Made by a program: the position numbers and the translations under genes
Origin: Siccirubricoccus sp. G192
GTDB taxonomy: Bacteria > Pseudomonadota > Alphaproteobacteria > Acetobacterales > Acetobacteraceae
Direction of reading: 5' to 3'
DNA length: 64,000 bases
Assembly: GCF_019084075.1 (NCBI RefSeq)
Contig: NZ_JAHREN010000001.1
Location: 310,001 to 374,000, forward strand
The notes under the pieces: model-generated
Databases searched by the model: none
The model's input: only the letters and a program-made list of their open reading frames with translations
Told to the model about the DNA's origin: nothing
Shown: in pieces, positions 45,891 through 55,503 of the stretch
Position numbering within the stretch: the first letter of the stretch is position 1
Layout of the letters: every line of letters begins with the position of its first letter

Positions 45891-45921
45891 TATACAATAA
45901 ACATTCCGTGATACCGGTCAA
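45891..45921 (-). promoter_or_regulatory. Sigma70-like promoter of the small basic protein gene
   Basis: On the minus strand TTGACC (45916-45921) is followed after 16 bp by TATTGT (45894-45899) inside an AT-rich patch rare in this region, about 25 bp upstream of the ATG at 45868. Confidence 0.45.
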
Positions 45922-45960
45922 GCACGCAATCGCTTGGCGGCGCCCTGCCCACGCTCCGCG

Positions 45961-47359
45961 TCAGCCCTCCGTCGCCGCCGGCAGCCAGACCCGGAAGCTG
46001 GCGCCGCTGCCCTCCTCGCTCTCGATCAGCAGCAGCCCGCGATGGCGGTTCACGATGTGCTTGACGATGGCGAGCCCGAGGCCGGTGCCGCCGGCGCTGC
46101 GGGACCGGCCGCGGTCCACCCGGTAGAAGCGCTCGGTCAGGCGCGGGATATGCTCGCGCGGGATGCCCGGCCCGTCATCGCTGACGGCCACCAGCACGCC
46201 GGGGCGCGCGGGCAACCGCCCTCCACCCTCCACGCGGGCCACCGAAAGCTGCACCGTGCCGCCCTCCCGCCCATGCCGCACCGCGTTCTCCAGCAGGTTC
46301 CGCACCACCTGGGCGAGTTGCTCGGCATCCGCCGGCGCCGCCACCGCCGCTTCGTCGAGCGACTGCGCCAGGGTCACGCGGCGGCGGCGGAGCAGCGGCT
46401 CCAGCGCCGCCGCCTCGGCCCCGGCGATCTCCGCCAGCCGCGCCGCGCCGGTCGGCGGCTGATGCTCGTTCAGCTCGATGCGGGAGAGGCCGAGCAGGTC
46501 GTCGATCAGCCGCCGCATCCGCTCGGACTGCTCGGCCATGATCGCCAGGAAGCGGCTGCGCGCGGCGGGATCGTCCTCGGCCGGGCCGCGCAGGGTCTCG
46601 ATGAAGCCGATCAGGCTGGCCAGGGGCGTGCGCAGTTCGTGGCTGGCATTGGCGACGAAATCCGCCCGCATCCGCTCCACCGCCCGTTCCCGGGTGCGGT
46701 CGGAGAGCAGGATGACGAGCCGCCCGCCATCGGCCAGCGGCGGCTCCATCGGGATGACCCGCAAGGCGATCTCCTGCGCCGCCGAGACCGGCAGCGCCAG
46801 ATCGGCGATCTGCGGCCGTTGCTCCGCGAGCGCCCGGTCCACCGCATTGGCCAGGGTCGGATGCCGCAGCAGCGCCGCCACATCGCCGCCCCCCCGCGCG
46901 CGAGCCTCCGGCGCCGAAAAGCGCACGGGCCGCGGCATTGGCGCGCAGCGGCGCCCGTTCCGGCGAGAGCACCAGCAGCGGGTCCGGCAGGGCCTCGACG
47001 ATCGCCGCATCGGCGCGGCGCAGGCGGTCCACCAACGCGCCCCGCTCGGCCAGGGCGCGGGCCAGGCGCGCCACGCCCTCGGCGATCTCCGCCACAGCCG
47101 GCAGCAGGGGGGTGGTCTCGGGCGGCACCAGCCTGCCCTCCCCGGCGGCGGCGCGGCGCAGCGATTCCACCAGCCGCGCCAGGTTGCCGATCCAGATCCG
47201 GGCCAGCATCAGCGCCGCCAGCAGGCAGGTCAGCAGCGCCACCAGGCCGGGCGCCGCAGCAAGCTGCCCGCCGAGCATCAGCGCCAGCAGCACCAGCGCC
47301 GGCACGCCGCCGATCAGCCCGGCGGCGCCGAGCACCCGGGGGAAGGACGGCCGACCCAT
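45961..47359 (-). CDS. PhoR-like membrane sensor histidine kinase, frameshifted
   Basis: Two N-terminal membrane helices (LGAAGLIGGVPALVLLALML and LVALLTCLLAALMLARIWI), a PAS-like region, then a complete kinase: ADFVANASHELRTPLASLIG (phospho-His), VVRNLLENAVRHG (N box), SDDGPGIP and GTGLGLAIVKHIV. N-terminal and catalytic parts are in different frames; the shift lies at or near the A-run 46917-46920. Removing one base gives ARALSAPEARARGGGDVAALLRHP and 465 residues. The layout resembles PhoR, which senses phosphate, but no phoB, pst or phoU gene is adjacent. Confidence 0.82.
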
Positions 47360-47380
47360 CGGCGCGGCGGGCGCCGCCTT

Positions 47381-47484
47381 AGAGCGTGATCGCTTGAGGT
47401 GCCCGCACCGAAATGCGTGAATCACGCGACCAAACAAAGGCCTGGAGCATGATGCGTGAACGAAGGTGAACACATCATGCTCTA
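47381..47484. repeat. 104-bp TAGAGC-type intergenic repeat, copy 2
   Basis: Begins AGAGC and ends GCTCTA, with GAGCATGATG (47445-47454) pairing perfectly with CATCATGCTC (47473-47482). Its minus strand carries the core GGCCTTTGTTT shared with copy 1 at 36759-36862, and both copies are 104 bp. It fills the gap between the sensor kinase start and the LpoA-like gene, and its last bases supply the TAG stop codon of that gene. Confidence 0.65.
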
Positions 47485-48655
47485 GGTGCCCGGCGCGCCC
47501 GGCACCGGCGCCGGCTGCACCAGCCGCGGCTCGCCCGAGGGATCGAGCGCGAAGATCGCCAGGCCGCGCTGCGCCAGCCCTTCCGGCAGCAGGCGGATCG
47601 GCCCGTCGGCGCCCATCATCGGCTCGCCCACCGGCGGCTGGCCGCCCGGGTCGCGCACCGCGCGGCTGGCCAGCGCCGCTGCATCATAGGCGATGCCGGC
47701 CAGCCGCGGCGGCCGCTCGCCGAAGGCGGAGGCGTAGCGGGATTCGAAGCTCGCCCGCGCCGAGGGGTCGGGCGCCGGGAACCAGGCATCGGCCAGGGCC
47801 GGCTCCTGCGCCAGGGAGGCATCCTGCGCCCAGAGCGCGAGGCCGAGGATGCGGCCGCCGGGGCAGCGCCTCGGCCAGCGCCGCGGCGGCGGCGCGGGCG
47901 CCGGCGCCGGCCTCGCCCAGCACCACCGCATCCAGCCCCTCCGGCCCGGCCTGGGCGGCGAGGTTGCGCGCCGCCAGCGCCACGTCGCCGCGCGGCGGAT
48001 GCAGCACCACCACGGGCGGCGCCAGGCCATGCGCCGGCGCCCAGCGCTGCAGGGCGGCGGCGAGGCGGCGGCCGAATTCATCGGCCGGCGCCAGCAGCCC
48101 GAATTGCCGTGCCCCCGCCGAAGCGGCGGCCCCGGCGACGCGCTCCACCTGTTCCGCCGGGGTCATGCCGAGCACCCAGACTCCGGCCCCCGCCTGGGCG
48201 GAATCGCTGGTGAAGGCAAGCAGGGGCGCGCGGGCTGCCCGCGCCGGGGCGGCGGCGGCGGCGGTCTCGGACAGGGTCAGCGGGCCGGCCAGGGCGCGGG
48301 CGCCCTCGGCCAGGGCGCCGCGGGCGGCCTCGGCAGCGCCGGAGGCGGTGCCGCCGGTATCGCGCGGCAGGAATTCCACCTGCGGGTCCGCTTGGTCGAA
48401 GAGCGCGAGCTGGGCGGCGTTCAGCATCGCCTGGCCGAGCGGCCGGTTCGACCCGCTGAGCGGCAGCAGCAGCCCCACGCGCTCCCGCCGCACCTCCGGC
48501 AGGGCCGGCGCCAGGGGCTGGGTGTAATAGGGCGAGGGGGCGGCGATGACCGGCGGGGCTTGCGGGGCGCAGGCCGCGAAGGGCAAGAGCAGCAGCAGCA
48601 GGGCCGCCGCCCGCCGCCGGAGCCCGCCGGTGGCGTTGTGCGACGACTGCGGCAT
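47482..48655 (-). CDS. LpoA-like penicillin-binding protein activator (periplasmic-binding fold), frameshifted
   Basis: A lipoprotein signal (LLLLLLPFAACAPQ, lipobox Cys) leads into a type 1 periplasmic-binding fold: RVGLLLPLSGSNRPLGQAMLNAAQLALFD and LLAFTSDSAQAGAGVWVLG. The C-terminal lobe (RILGLALWAQDASLAQ, RLAGIAYDAAALASR) is in the next frame; removing one base from the four-G run at 47860-47863 joins them into 390 residues. E. coli lpoA is also divergent from rsmI, supporting the assignment. LpoA-type proteins activate peptidoglycan synthases from the outer membrane. The stop codon lies inside the adjacent 104-bp repeat. Confidence 0.78.
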
Positions 48656-48744
48656 GGAGCAAGACGGACCTGGCAAGCGAACCTCCCGAAGCATCTGCGC
48701 CCGAAGCGGCGGCACCAATTGGCATCTCCCCTGGCCTGACCCTG

Positions 48745-49570
48745 GTGGCGACGCCGATCGGCAATCTCGGCGACCTGTCGCCCCGCGCCCTCGACACGCT
48801 GCGCGGCGCGGACGCCGTGCTCTGCGAGGATAGCAGGGTAACCGGCGCCATGCTGGCACGACATGGCGTTTCGGTGACGCTGATCCCTCTGCACGAGCAC
48901 AACGAGGATGGCCAGACCCCGCGGGTGCTCGACCGGCTCAGGGCCGGGCAGCGGCTGGCGCTGGTCTCGGATGCCGGGACGCCGCTGGTTTCCGACCCAG
49001 GCTACCGGCTGGTGCGGGCGGCGATCGCGGCGGGGCTGCCGGTGGGCGCGGTGCCCGGGCCGAATGCGGCCATCATGGCGCTGACGCTCTCCGGCCTGCC
49101 GCCGCATCCCTTCCTTGTTCCTGGGCTTCCTGCCGGCCAGGGCGGCGGCGCGGGCAGCGGAGGTGACGCGCATCCGGGCGATCGAGCGCGCCGGGCTGGC
49201 CGCCACGCTGGTCTTCTACGAGGCGCCGCACCGGGCGGGCGAGGCGCTGGCGGCGCTGGCCGAGGGGCTGGGCGGGGAGCGCCCGGCGGCGCTCGCGCGG
49301 GAGTTGACCAAGCGCTTCGAGGAGGTGCGGCGCGGCAGCCTGGCGGAACTGGCGGCGGCCTATGCCGAACAGGCGCCGCGCGGCGAGGTGGTGCTGGTGG
49401 TCGGCCCCGCGCCGGCGGAGGCGACCGGCGAGGCGGAGCTGGAGGCGCGGCTGCGCGATGCCATGGAAGCCGGCATGAGCTTGCGCGATGCCGCGGCGGC
49501 GGTGGCGGCGGCAACGGGGCTGCCGCGCCGGCAGGTCTATGCCCGGGCGCTGGAACTCGGCCGCGGATGA
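48745..49570 (+). CDS. rsmI: 16S rRNA (cytidine(1402)-2'-O)-methyltransferase, frameshifted
   Basis: RsmI has a tetrapyrrole-methylase fold. It shows VATPIGNLGDLSPRALDTL, CEDSRVTG, LVSDAGTPLVSDPGYRLV and GPNAAIMALTLSGLP in one frame, then FLGFLPARAAARAAEV, FYEAPHR and ELTKRFEEV in the next. One extra T at 49115-49116 separates them (FLVPG instead of FLFLGF). The corrected gene ends at 49570. GTG 48745 is the first usable start in frame, but family members have 10-30 residues before VATPIG, so translation may begin upstream near 48654. It is divergent from the LpoA-like gene. Confidence 0.88.
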
Positions 49571-49906
49571 GCGAAGCGGCGCGGGAGGCGCATGCACGCC
49601 AGCGGGTGCTCTGGATGAACCTGCTGTTTGCGGCGGGGCTGGCGCTGGTGCTGCCCTGGTTCGCGGCGGGGGTGATTGCGCATGCCTGGGGGCCGGCGCG
49701 GGGGACGCTGTGGTCCAGCCACCATGCCTATGCGGTGCGGACCTTCTGGTTCGGCCTCCTGGGCGGCCTGGCGCCGCTGCTGGCGGGGGCGCTGGGGGTG
49801 CCGTTGCTGGTGCTGGTGTGGGTGTGGTGCGTGGCGCGGCTGGTGCGGGCGTTCCTGGCGTGGGATCGGGGGGGAGTGGATTACGGATCCGGGGCGGTTT
49901 GTTTAG
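49567..49906 (+). CDS. Small two- to three-helix membrane protein (DUF4870-like), frameshifted
   Basis: It starts ATGA-coupled to the rsmI stop. It has hydrophobic segments VLWMNLLFAAGLALVLPW, FWFGLLGGLAPLLAGALGV and LLVLVWVWCVARLVRAFL, like the small DUF4870-type membrane proteins. After LAWDRG the frame runs into nonsense, but taking one base out of the seven-G run at 49868-49874 gives EWITDPGRFV and a stop at 49906, matching the short polar C-terminal tail typical of the family; the result is 112 residues. The function is unknown. Confidence 0.68.
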
Positions 49907-50156
49907 GGGCGGGCAACGTGGCAGGCGGGCTGGTCTTAGATGTTTACTGGCCGCTTGGCCCTTTTCAGCGGCTTAAGGACGTTCGGCCCAAGCCGCTTCG
50001 AAACCGCTTAAAGCCTGAACTGGATCGGTGGAGCCGAGTGTCGAGTTCTCTTTGCGCCGCAGCCGGTCCTAATTAGATTAGCATGAGGAAACACCGCTAC
50101 GGACTGCGGGGCAATCCGGCCGCCGCACACGTATTCCGCACGCAGGATAGAGACTC

Positions 50157-51851
50157 ATGCTCGAGACAGAGTTCTTGCAACCTGATAACGAAGAGATACG
50201 CCACCAAATCCGAGGCGTGCTCGACAGTTACAGCCATGAATGGGACCTCTTATCTGAGCTCCTTCAAAACTCAGTTGATGCAATTAGGGAGAAGACATCC
50301 GGTAAAGGCCATATTAGCTTGTTGGTCGATGCCCCAGCTCGAATAATCAGAGTGCGCGATAATGGTGTAGGAATAAACCCGGCTGAAATTGCAAGGCTTT
50401 TAAGGCCATTCGGCACCAACAAGTCAAATAAGCCGAAGCAAATCGGCGAGAAGGGAGTTGGGCTGAAGTTCGTTATGTTCTCAAGTTCTAAATTGAAGGT
50501 CTCTACGAATGGGGCGAATGGTCCCTGTACAGCCAGTATTGTTGATGCTGCGTCATGGTTAAATTCCGAGAACCAGCGTCCTTTGTTGTTAACGGTAGTT
50601 GGAGGCAGCGAAATTGCGGAAGGTACAGAGGTAGAGATCACAATAGATGATGAGAACCACCCTGTTTTCAACTACAGTTTTTTTGAGCTTCTTTTTCTGC
50701 TGCGGACCCGAACGGCTTGCGGTGACACAGGATTTATTTGGGATGACCTTTTAGACGCAGACACGAAATTCACGCACATCGATAAGGGTGGAAAGGTGCA
50801 AGAGTCTGAATTCGAATGCAGATATCTTCTTCCGACAGAATGCGCCAATAAGAATGAATACGTTTCGATAGACGATTTTCAGGCTTGGCTTAAAGAAAGT
50901 GATCGGAGTGATACCGAAAAAAGACGGAGACTTATGAATAAAATCGTATTTGCGAGGGGGAAAAAGCGGCAAGGCGGGAGGGAGATTAGATACTGGTCGT
51001 GCTTTGTTCCTCGCCGAGAATTCTGGAAGGCATTATCCCAAAATTTCGGGATTGAATATCCTGAAGATGATGGAGATCTCTCTATTGAAGAATTACTTGG
51101 CGTTGGATTTTCAGGAGGCTTCAGCACGTCCACAAAAGGGATGCCGACAGGTATCTCAATAGAGATGAAGCCTCGTGGGTCTGCTGGATATGTTCCGAAT
51201 TTTTTCATCATTGTCGATGATCCGTCATTGCGTTTCGATATTGGCCGCAAGTCTATTCAAGGTCGTCAGCAAGGTATGTTGCGCGAGATAGCCTATGAAA
51301 ATTTTCGCGAATATATAAACAGAACCCGAAAGTACATGGGTGGAGCCGTTGACTCTGATGCAACTGGATGGGACCGGGACGAGCTTTTTGAGGAAATTAA
51401 CGAGCTTCCTGATCTTGGAAGTGATAAGTCAAGATTCTTGAAGCGCCCGAATAGTCAGGAAGCGACCGTCGCTGCTATGTTTTTTGAGCAGATTGGGCGC
51501 GGCGAATTTCAGGAGTTATATCCCTTGATATCGGGCTATAAGGGACGGTATGACCTTTATGCCAAATGGAAGAACCGGCGAGTTGTGCTTGAGTTCAAGT
51601 ATGACCTAGCCGGCTTGTTTCGTGACTTTAGTGACGAAAAGAAGATGTTCGACGAGATTAATGTGGTTGTTATTTGGGAGGTCACTGAAAATGATCGGAT
51701 ACTTGCCGCTAGACGTGCGATGACGGTGGAGGAGGTCGAGGGATCTAGTTTTGCAGTGAAGCAGATTTTTCCGGGTGTGACAAAGACGCTGAGCTTGGGG
51801 GATGTCAATCCGATCAATGTTATTGAACTTAAACCACTACTCGGCGCGTAG
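50157..51851 (+). CDS. GHKL ATPase with C-terminal PD-(D/E)XK nuclease-like domain
   Basis: A 564-residue protein. The N-terminal GHKL (Hsp90/MutL/MORC-type) ATPase is complete: N box ELLQNSVDA (Glu34, Asn38), G1 RDNGVGI (Asp68) and G2 GEKGVGLKF (Gly97-Gly102). The C-terminus holds YDLYAKW with Asp466, then VVLEFKY with Glu479 and Lys481, a D-x12-E-x-K pattern typical of restriction-like nucleases. There is no membrane segment. The gene is much AT-richer than its surroundings, stands alone between an rsmI-linked gene and hemW, and looks horizontally acquired. Related ATPase-nuclease fusions occur in restriction and phage-defence contexts. The function here is inferred. Confidence 0.78.
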   Translation: MLETEFLQPDNEEIRHQIRGVLDSYSHEWDLLSELLQNSVDAIREKTSGKGHISLLVDAPARIIRVRDNGVGINPAEIARLLRPFGTNKSNKPKQIGEKGVGLKFVMFSSSKLKVSTNGANGPCTASIVDAASWLNSENQRPLLLTVVGGSEIAEGTEVEITIDDENHPVFNYSFFELLFLLRTRTACGDTGFIWDDLLDADTKFTHIDKGGKVQESEFECRYLLPTECANKNEYVSIDDFQAWLKESDRSDTEKRRRLMNKIVFARGKKRQGGREIRYWSCFVPRREFWKALSQNFGIEYPEDDGDLSIEELLGVGFSGGFSTSTKGMPTGISIEMKPRGSAGYVPNFFIIVDDPSLRFDIGRKSIQGRQQGMLREIAYENFREYINRTRKYMGGAVDSDATGWDRDELFEEINELPDLGSDKSRFLKRPNSQEATVAAMFFEQIGRGEFQELYPLISGYKGRYDLYAKWKNRRVVLEFKYDLAGLFRDFSDEKKMFDEINVVVIWEVTENDRILAARRAMTVEEVEGSSFAVKQIFPGVTKTLSLGDVNPINVIELKPLLGA

Positions 51852-52030
51852 CGGCCATACAGTTTGAATGATATCGGCGAGCGTAGGTCCTGACCTAAGC
51901 GGTGCCCGGTAGCGCTCGCGCGCCCGGCACCACCTCCCCTTTGCGAGTCGATACTCCTTCGATCAGGAAAAAGGCTCGCTGGTATGATACCGGTAGCTGC
52001 TACTGGCAATAAAGGCCACGGATCGCGTCC

Positions 52031-52059
52031 AAAGCCCCTATGGCAGCCGAGGGGCCTTT
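52031..52059. terminator. Hairpin between convergent GHKL gene and hemW
   Basis: GCCCCT (52034-52039) pairs with AGGGGC (52050-52055); AAA and TTT flank the stem past a one-base bulge, so U-rich tails exist in both directions. It lies in the 237-bp gene-free gap after the GHKL gene, 30 bp before the hemW stop. Confidence 0.45.
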
Positions 52060-52088
52060 CCGAAATCTAGCCTGATCGAGATCTGCCC

Positions 52089-53240
52089 CTATCGCAACAA
52101 TACCGGCAACATCGCATCCAACCTCAACCTTCCCTCCCCCGTCGCCCGCAGCCACCCCGCCGCCGTCCATTCCAGATACCCCTCCTCCAGGCACGCCGCC
52201 AGCATCGCCGGCTCCAGCGCCTCCGCCAGGGCCACGCCACTCCGCGCCTCGATCCGTGCCGGGTCCACGCCCTCCGCCAGCCTGAGCCCCATCAAAAGCG
52301 CCTCCCGCGCCCGGTCCGCCGGCGCCAGGCTTTCCTCCGCGGTGATGGCATGGCCCTCGCGCTCCACCCGGGCCAGCCATTCCTCGGGCGCGCGGTGGCG
52401 GCGGATGGCCAGCAGGGCGCCGTCCCGCATCACGCGCTGATGCGCGCCGGGGCCGATGCCGAGGTAGTCGCCATAGCGCCAATAGACCAGGTTGTGCCGG
52501 CTCTCCGCGCCCGGCCGGGCGTAGTTGGAGACCTCATAGGGCGCCAGGCCGAAGCGCGCCGCCTCCTCCGCCGTCGCGGCATATAGCCGCGCGGCCTCCT
52601 CCGGCTCCGGCAGGGCGAAGGCGCCGCGGGCATGTTCCGTGGCAAAGCGCGTGCCCGGCTCGATGGTGAGCTGATAGAGCGAGAGGTGGTCCGCCACCAG
52701 CGCCAGCGCCTGGCGCAATTCCGCCCGCCACGCCGCCTCCGCCTGGCCGGGCCGGGCATAGATCAGGTCGAAGGAGATGCGCGGGAACAGCCCGCGCGCC
52801 ATCTCCAGCGCCGCCACCGCCTGGGCGGCGCTGTGCCGGCGGCCGAGGAAGCGCAGCGCCTCCTCCTCCAGCGACTGCACGCCGAGCGAGACGCGGTTCA
52901 CCCCGGCATCGCGGAAGGCGGCGAGCTTCCCGGCCTCGACGCTGGTGGGGTTGGCCTCCAGCGTCACCTCCAGGTCGGCCGGCGCCTCGAACAGGGCGCG
53001 GGCATCCTCGATCAGTGCGGCGGCGGTTTCCGGCTCCATCAGGCTCGGCGTGCCGCCGCCGAAGAAGATGGAGGCGAGCGGGCGGCGGCCCGCCCGTTCC
53101 GCCTCGAAAGCCAGTTCGCGACGCAGCGCGGCGCGGAAGCGGGGCTGCTCGATACGCTCCCGCACATGGCTGTTGAAGTCGCAATAGGGGCACTTGGCCT
53201 GGCAGAAGGGCCAGTGGATGTAGAGGGCGAGGGGTTCCAT
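52089..53240 (-). CDS. hemW: Radical SAM haem chaperone HemW (coproporphyrinogen III oxidase-like)
   Basis: A 383-residue radical SAM protein. The [4Fe-4S] motif is CQAKCPYC near residue 14 (CxxxCxxC) in LYIHWPFC; ASIFFGGGTPSLM, VTLEANPTSVEAGKL and NRVSLGVQSLEEEALRFLGR are the usual HemN/HemW blocks, with the HemW C-terminal domain. HemW is now regarded as a haem chaperone rather than a dehydrogenase. ATG 53240 starts exactly with the family N-terminus; the longer upstream frame is not conserved. Confidence 0.94.
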   Translation of the reverse strand: MEPLALYIHWPFCQAKCPYCDFNSHVRERIEQPRFRAALRRELAFEAERAGRRPLASIFFGGGTPSLMEPETAAALIEDARALFEAPADLEVTLEANPTSVEAGKLAAFRDAGVNRVSLGVQSLEEEALRFLGRRHSAAQAVAALEMARGLFPRISFDLIYARPGQAEAAWRAELRQALALVADHLSLYQLTIEPGTRFATEHARGAFALPEPEEAARLYAATAEEAARFGLAPYEVSNYARPGAESRHNLVYWRYGDYLGIGPGAHQRVMRDGALLAIRRHRAPEEWLARVEREGHAITAEESLAPADRAREALLMGLRLAEGVDPARIEARSGVALAEALEPAMLAACLEEGYLEWTAAGWLRATGEGRLRLDAMLPVLLR

Positions 53241-53364
53241 CGCGGGATATATAGGGGCAGGGACGGCGCAAGTCCGGGGCAGGCCTGCCCGGATGGCGGC
53301 CGGGGCTTGCCAGGCCCGCCCCGCCCGGTGCCAAATCGCGGCAACCCCAAGGGAGGACCCGACC

Positions 53365-53743
53365 ATGCCGACCACCGTGAAGGAGATGCTCGCCGCCGCC
53401 AATGCCGCCGTGCCGCGCATCGGCGCCGAGGAGGCGAAGGCGATGCACGCCGCCGGCAAGGCCGTCTTCATCGACCTGCGGGAGCCACCGGAACTCGCGG
53501 CCTCCGGCACCGTGCCCGGCGCCCTGCCGATCCCGCGCGGGCTGCTGGGAATTCCGCGCCGATCCCACGAGCCCGGACCGCAACCCGGCCTTCACCCGCC
53601 CGACCGTCATCACCTACTGCGCCTCCGGCGGGCGGGCCGCGCTGGCCGGCAAGCTGCTGCAGGATCTCGGCTATGCCGATGTGCGGAACCTCGGCGGCTT
53701 CAAGGACTGGGTCGAGGCCGGCGGCGCGGTGGAGAAGGGCTGA
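53365..53743 (+). CDS. Rhodanese-domain protein, frameshifted
   Basis: A single-domain rhodanese (sulfurtransferase). AVFIDLREPPELAASGTVPGALPIPRGLL is in one frame and EFRADPTSPDRNPAF plus the active-site loop TYCASGGRAALAGKLL (nucleophile Cys) in the next. One extra G at 53547-53549 (GGG for GG) separates them; corrected length is 125 residues from ATG 53365. The distance from start to the Cys and the RGLLEFRADP motif are as in the family. It is divergent from hemW. Confidence 0.82.
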
Positions 53744-53944
53744 GCCTCCCGGTCGCCCGGAGGCGAAGGCGGAGGGCGTGGCTGGTGTCGGTCAGCAGGC
53801 GGCGCTCGCGCCCTGTGGTGCGCTTGCCGACATTCGTGGCCGACCGAGTCCGCCCGAGGCCCCCCTTTCCGCCGCCCGGGCGGTCTGGCTGCCGAGGATG
53901 CCGGCACTCGGGTCGGGCTCTCGCCTCCATCCTGGGCCGCGTTT

Positions 53945-54208
53945 TCACTGTGCAGGAAGCTCGTCCTCGTCATCCTGCTCCGCATAGGTCGGGACGAAAC
54001 CCACCTGGCTCTGCACCATGACCAGGATGCCGAGGACGCAGCCGCAGAACGCCATGAGGTCGCCCCATATGCCGGCGTGGCCGACCTTCCACCGGACCAG
54101 CCCTGCGATCGCCGTGGCGACCGCGAAGATGCCGATCCACATCCACATGTTCCGGCCGATGTGTCCGCTCACGTAGGAAGTTGTTGCCCGATAAGCCCGT
54201 ATTGGCAT
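53945..54208 (-). CDS. Small two-helix membrane protein
   Basis: An 87-residue protein with hydrophobic segments MWMWIGIFAVATAIAGLV and DLMAFCGCVLGILVMVQ and an acidic C-terminus (EQDDEDELPA). Not recognised. ATG 54208 is the first Met that leaves both helices intact. It is followed at a distance by the rhodanese gene on the other strand. Confidence 0.5.
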   Translation of the reverse strand: MPIRAYRATTSYVSGHIGRNMWMWIGIFAVATAIAGLVRWKVGHAGIWGDLMAFCGCVLGILVMVQSQVGFVPTYAEQDDEDELPAQ

Positions 54209-54389
54209 TGGGAGGCTCCACTGGTGTCTGCTTACCCGGCATGGCACCAAAGCTATCCGACCCCTGCGAGTTCCAGACTTGGCAATTGCGCATCCCGCCC
54301 TGGACAGCACCCTCGGGGGTCCAAATCTGCTCGGAGGCGGACCTGGAGGTCGCCTTCGGGCGGCTGGATTCCGAAACGACGGCCGGCTT

Positions 54390-54485
54390 GGCCTCGGCAT
54401 CGGAGCTGCCGTCCAGGATGAGTAGCTCGGCCAGGGTGGCACGGAGCGCCGCGTCGCTTTCGATGATCAGGATGGGACGGGGGCG
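54390..54485 (-). pseudogene. Remnant of a response-regulator receiver domain
   Basis: About 32 residues (RPRPILIIESDAALRATLAE onward) resemble the first strand and helix of a receiver domain, with the acidic pair changed to ES-D. Nothing after ILDGSS matches a receiver. This is a short decayed fragment at best. Confidence 0.3.
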
Positions 54486-54645
54486 GACATGGAACCTCCG
54501 AGGAAGAGGCCTGGCGGCATGTCGAGGAGGCTCACCGGCTGCGCCCGGCAGCCTGCGCGGTGTATTTCCCATCAAGAACGTTACTGCACAGACAGGAAAC
54601 CCTTGTTACGGCCTCGTGCTTGCTCTGGGTTCAGGGAGGAGCGCC

Positions 54646-54945
54646 ATGCCAAGCAACGTTCGAATCGCTATGGTTGCCGCTGTGGTGGCGTGCGTCAGTC
54701 CGGCAGCGGCAAGCCCCATTTACGGTGCCGCGCATCGCGGCCACGACAACCAGCGGGAAGTCCATCGGCATCACGGCCGTGACCATCTGGGCGGGCACTA
54801 CAGCAACGAGAGTCTACGGGGCTGGTCGCATGCCTATCCGGGCCATTACCAGCCTGTGCCCGTTCCCGAGCCTGCCTCCTGGGCAATCTTCGGCCTGGGG
54901 CTGCTTGGGCTGGGGGTGGCGCGGCGCAGGAAACGGTCGGCATAA
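54646..54945 (+). CDS. PEP-CTERM sorting-domain protein
   Basis: A 99-residue exported protein. The signal peptide is MPSNVRIAMVAAVVACVSPAAAS. The mature part is His-rich (RGHDNQREVHRHHGRDHLGGH), and the C-terminus is a textbook PEP-CTERM anchor: VPEPAS, a hydrophobic helix IFGLGLLGLGVA, then RRRKR. Such proteins are cleaved and exported by exosortase along with exopolysaccharide. A strong AGGGAGG site precedes ATG 54646. The polyprenyl glycosylphosphotransferase at 58.0-59.6 kb fits the same cell-surface system; exosortase itself is not in the window. Confidence 0.85.
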   Translation: MPSNVRIAMVAAVVACVSPAAASPIYGAAHRGHDNQREVHRHHGRDHLGGHYSNESLRGWSHAYPGHYQPVPVPEPASWAIFGLGLLGLGVARRRKRSA

Positions 54946-55072
54946 CCTGGGCAGCAACCTTCACACTCCCTCGGTCATGCGCGGGTCCGCATCGGCGAAC
55001 AGCCCGCTATTGCTGATCGCCGGCCTGCCGGAGGCGCCCTCTCGACTTTGGCCATGCCAGGGCGTCGAGAGG

Positions 55073-55235
55073 TCAGGCGCGGATCCAGAAGGCGGGCTCT
55101 GAGGCGATGAAGGCGAGCGCATCGTCGGTGCCGAAGATGGCGCCGAACGGACCGGCCGGTCCCCCAGCCCCATAGCGCCACCAGAGCAGCGCGATGCGAT
55201 CACCGGAGGGGAGCAGCTTGGCCCGCGCTTCGCCG
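55073..55235 (-). pseudogene. Probable fragment of an unrecognised protein
   Basis: A well-biased reading frame ends at 55073 with residues such as LLPSGDRIALLWWRYGAGG and GAIFGTDDALAFIASEPAFW, which look like real protein, but there is no good start upstream and no full gene. It sits in the otherwise empty stretch 54946-55503. Apart from it I see nothing in that interval. Confidence 0.3.
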
Positions 55236-55503
55236 CCTTCCACGGCCTGCTCAGCCGCTGGCTCTCGGCCGCGGGTGGCGTGGTGTTGAACGTGATGAGG
55301 GAGGAGTTGCCGGAAGAGCGGCAGAGCCGCTTCGGCGTCCGGTTGGCGCTATGATGGTCCTGCCATCAGGGCGCGCGATTATTTGGGAGGGGCTGCCGGT
55401 GCTGATCCTGCCCCCCTGTTGCTCAAGGCGGGGATGCCGGGGCGAACCATGGCCCTGGCCAAGCGCTCAATTCCGGCCGACAGGCATGAGGGAGGCAAGA
55501 CCA

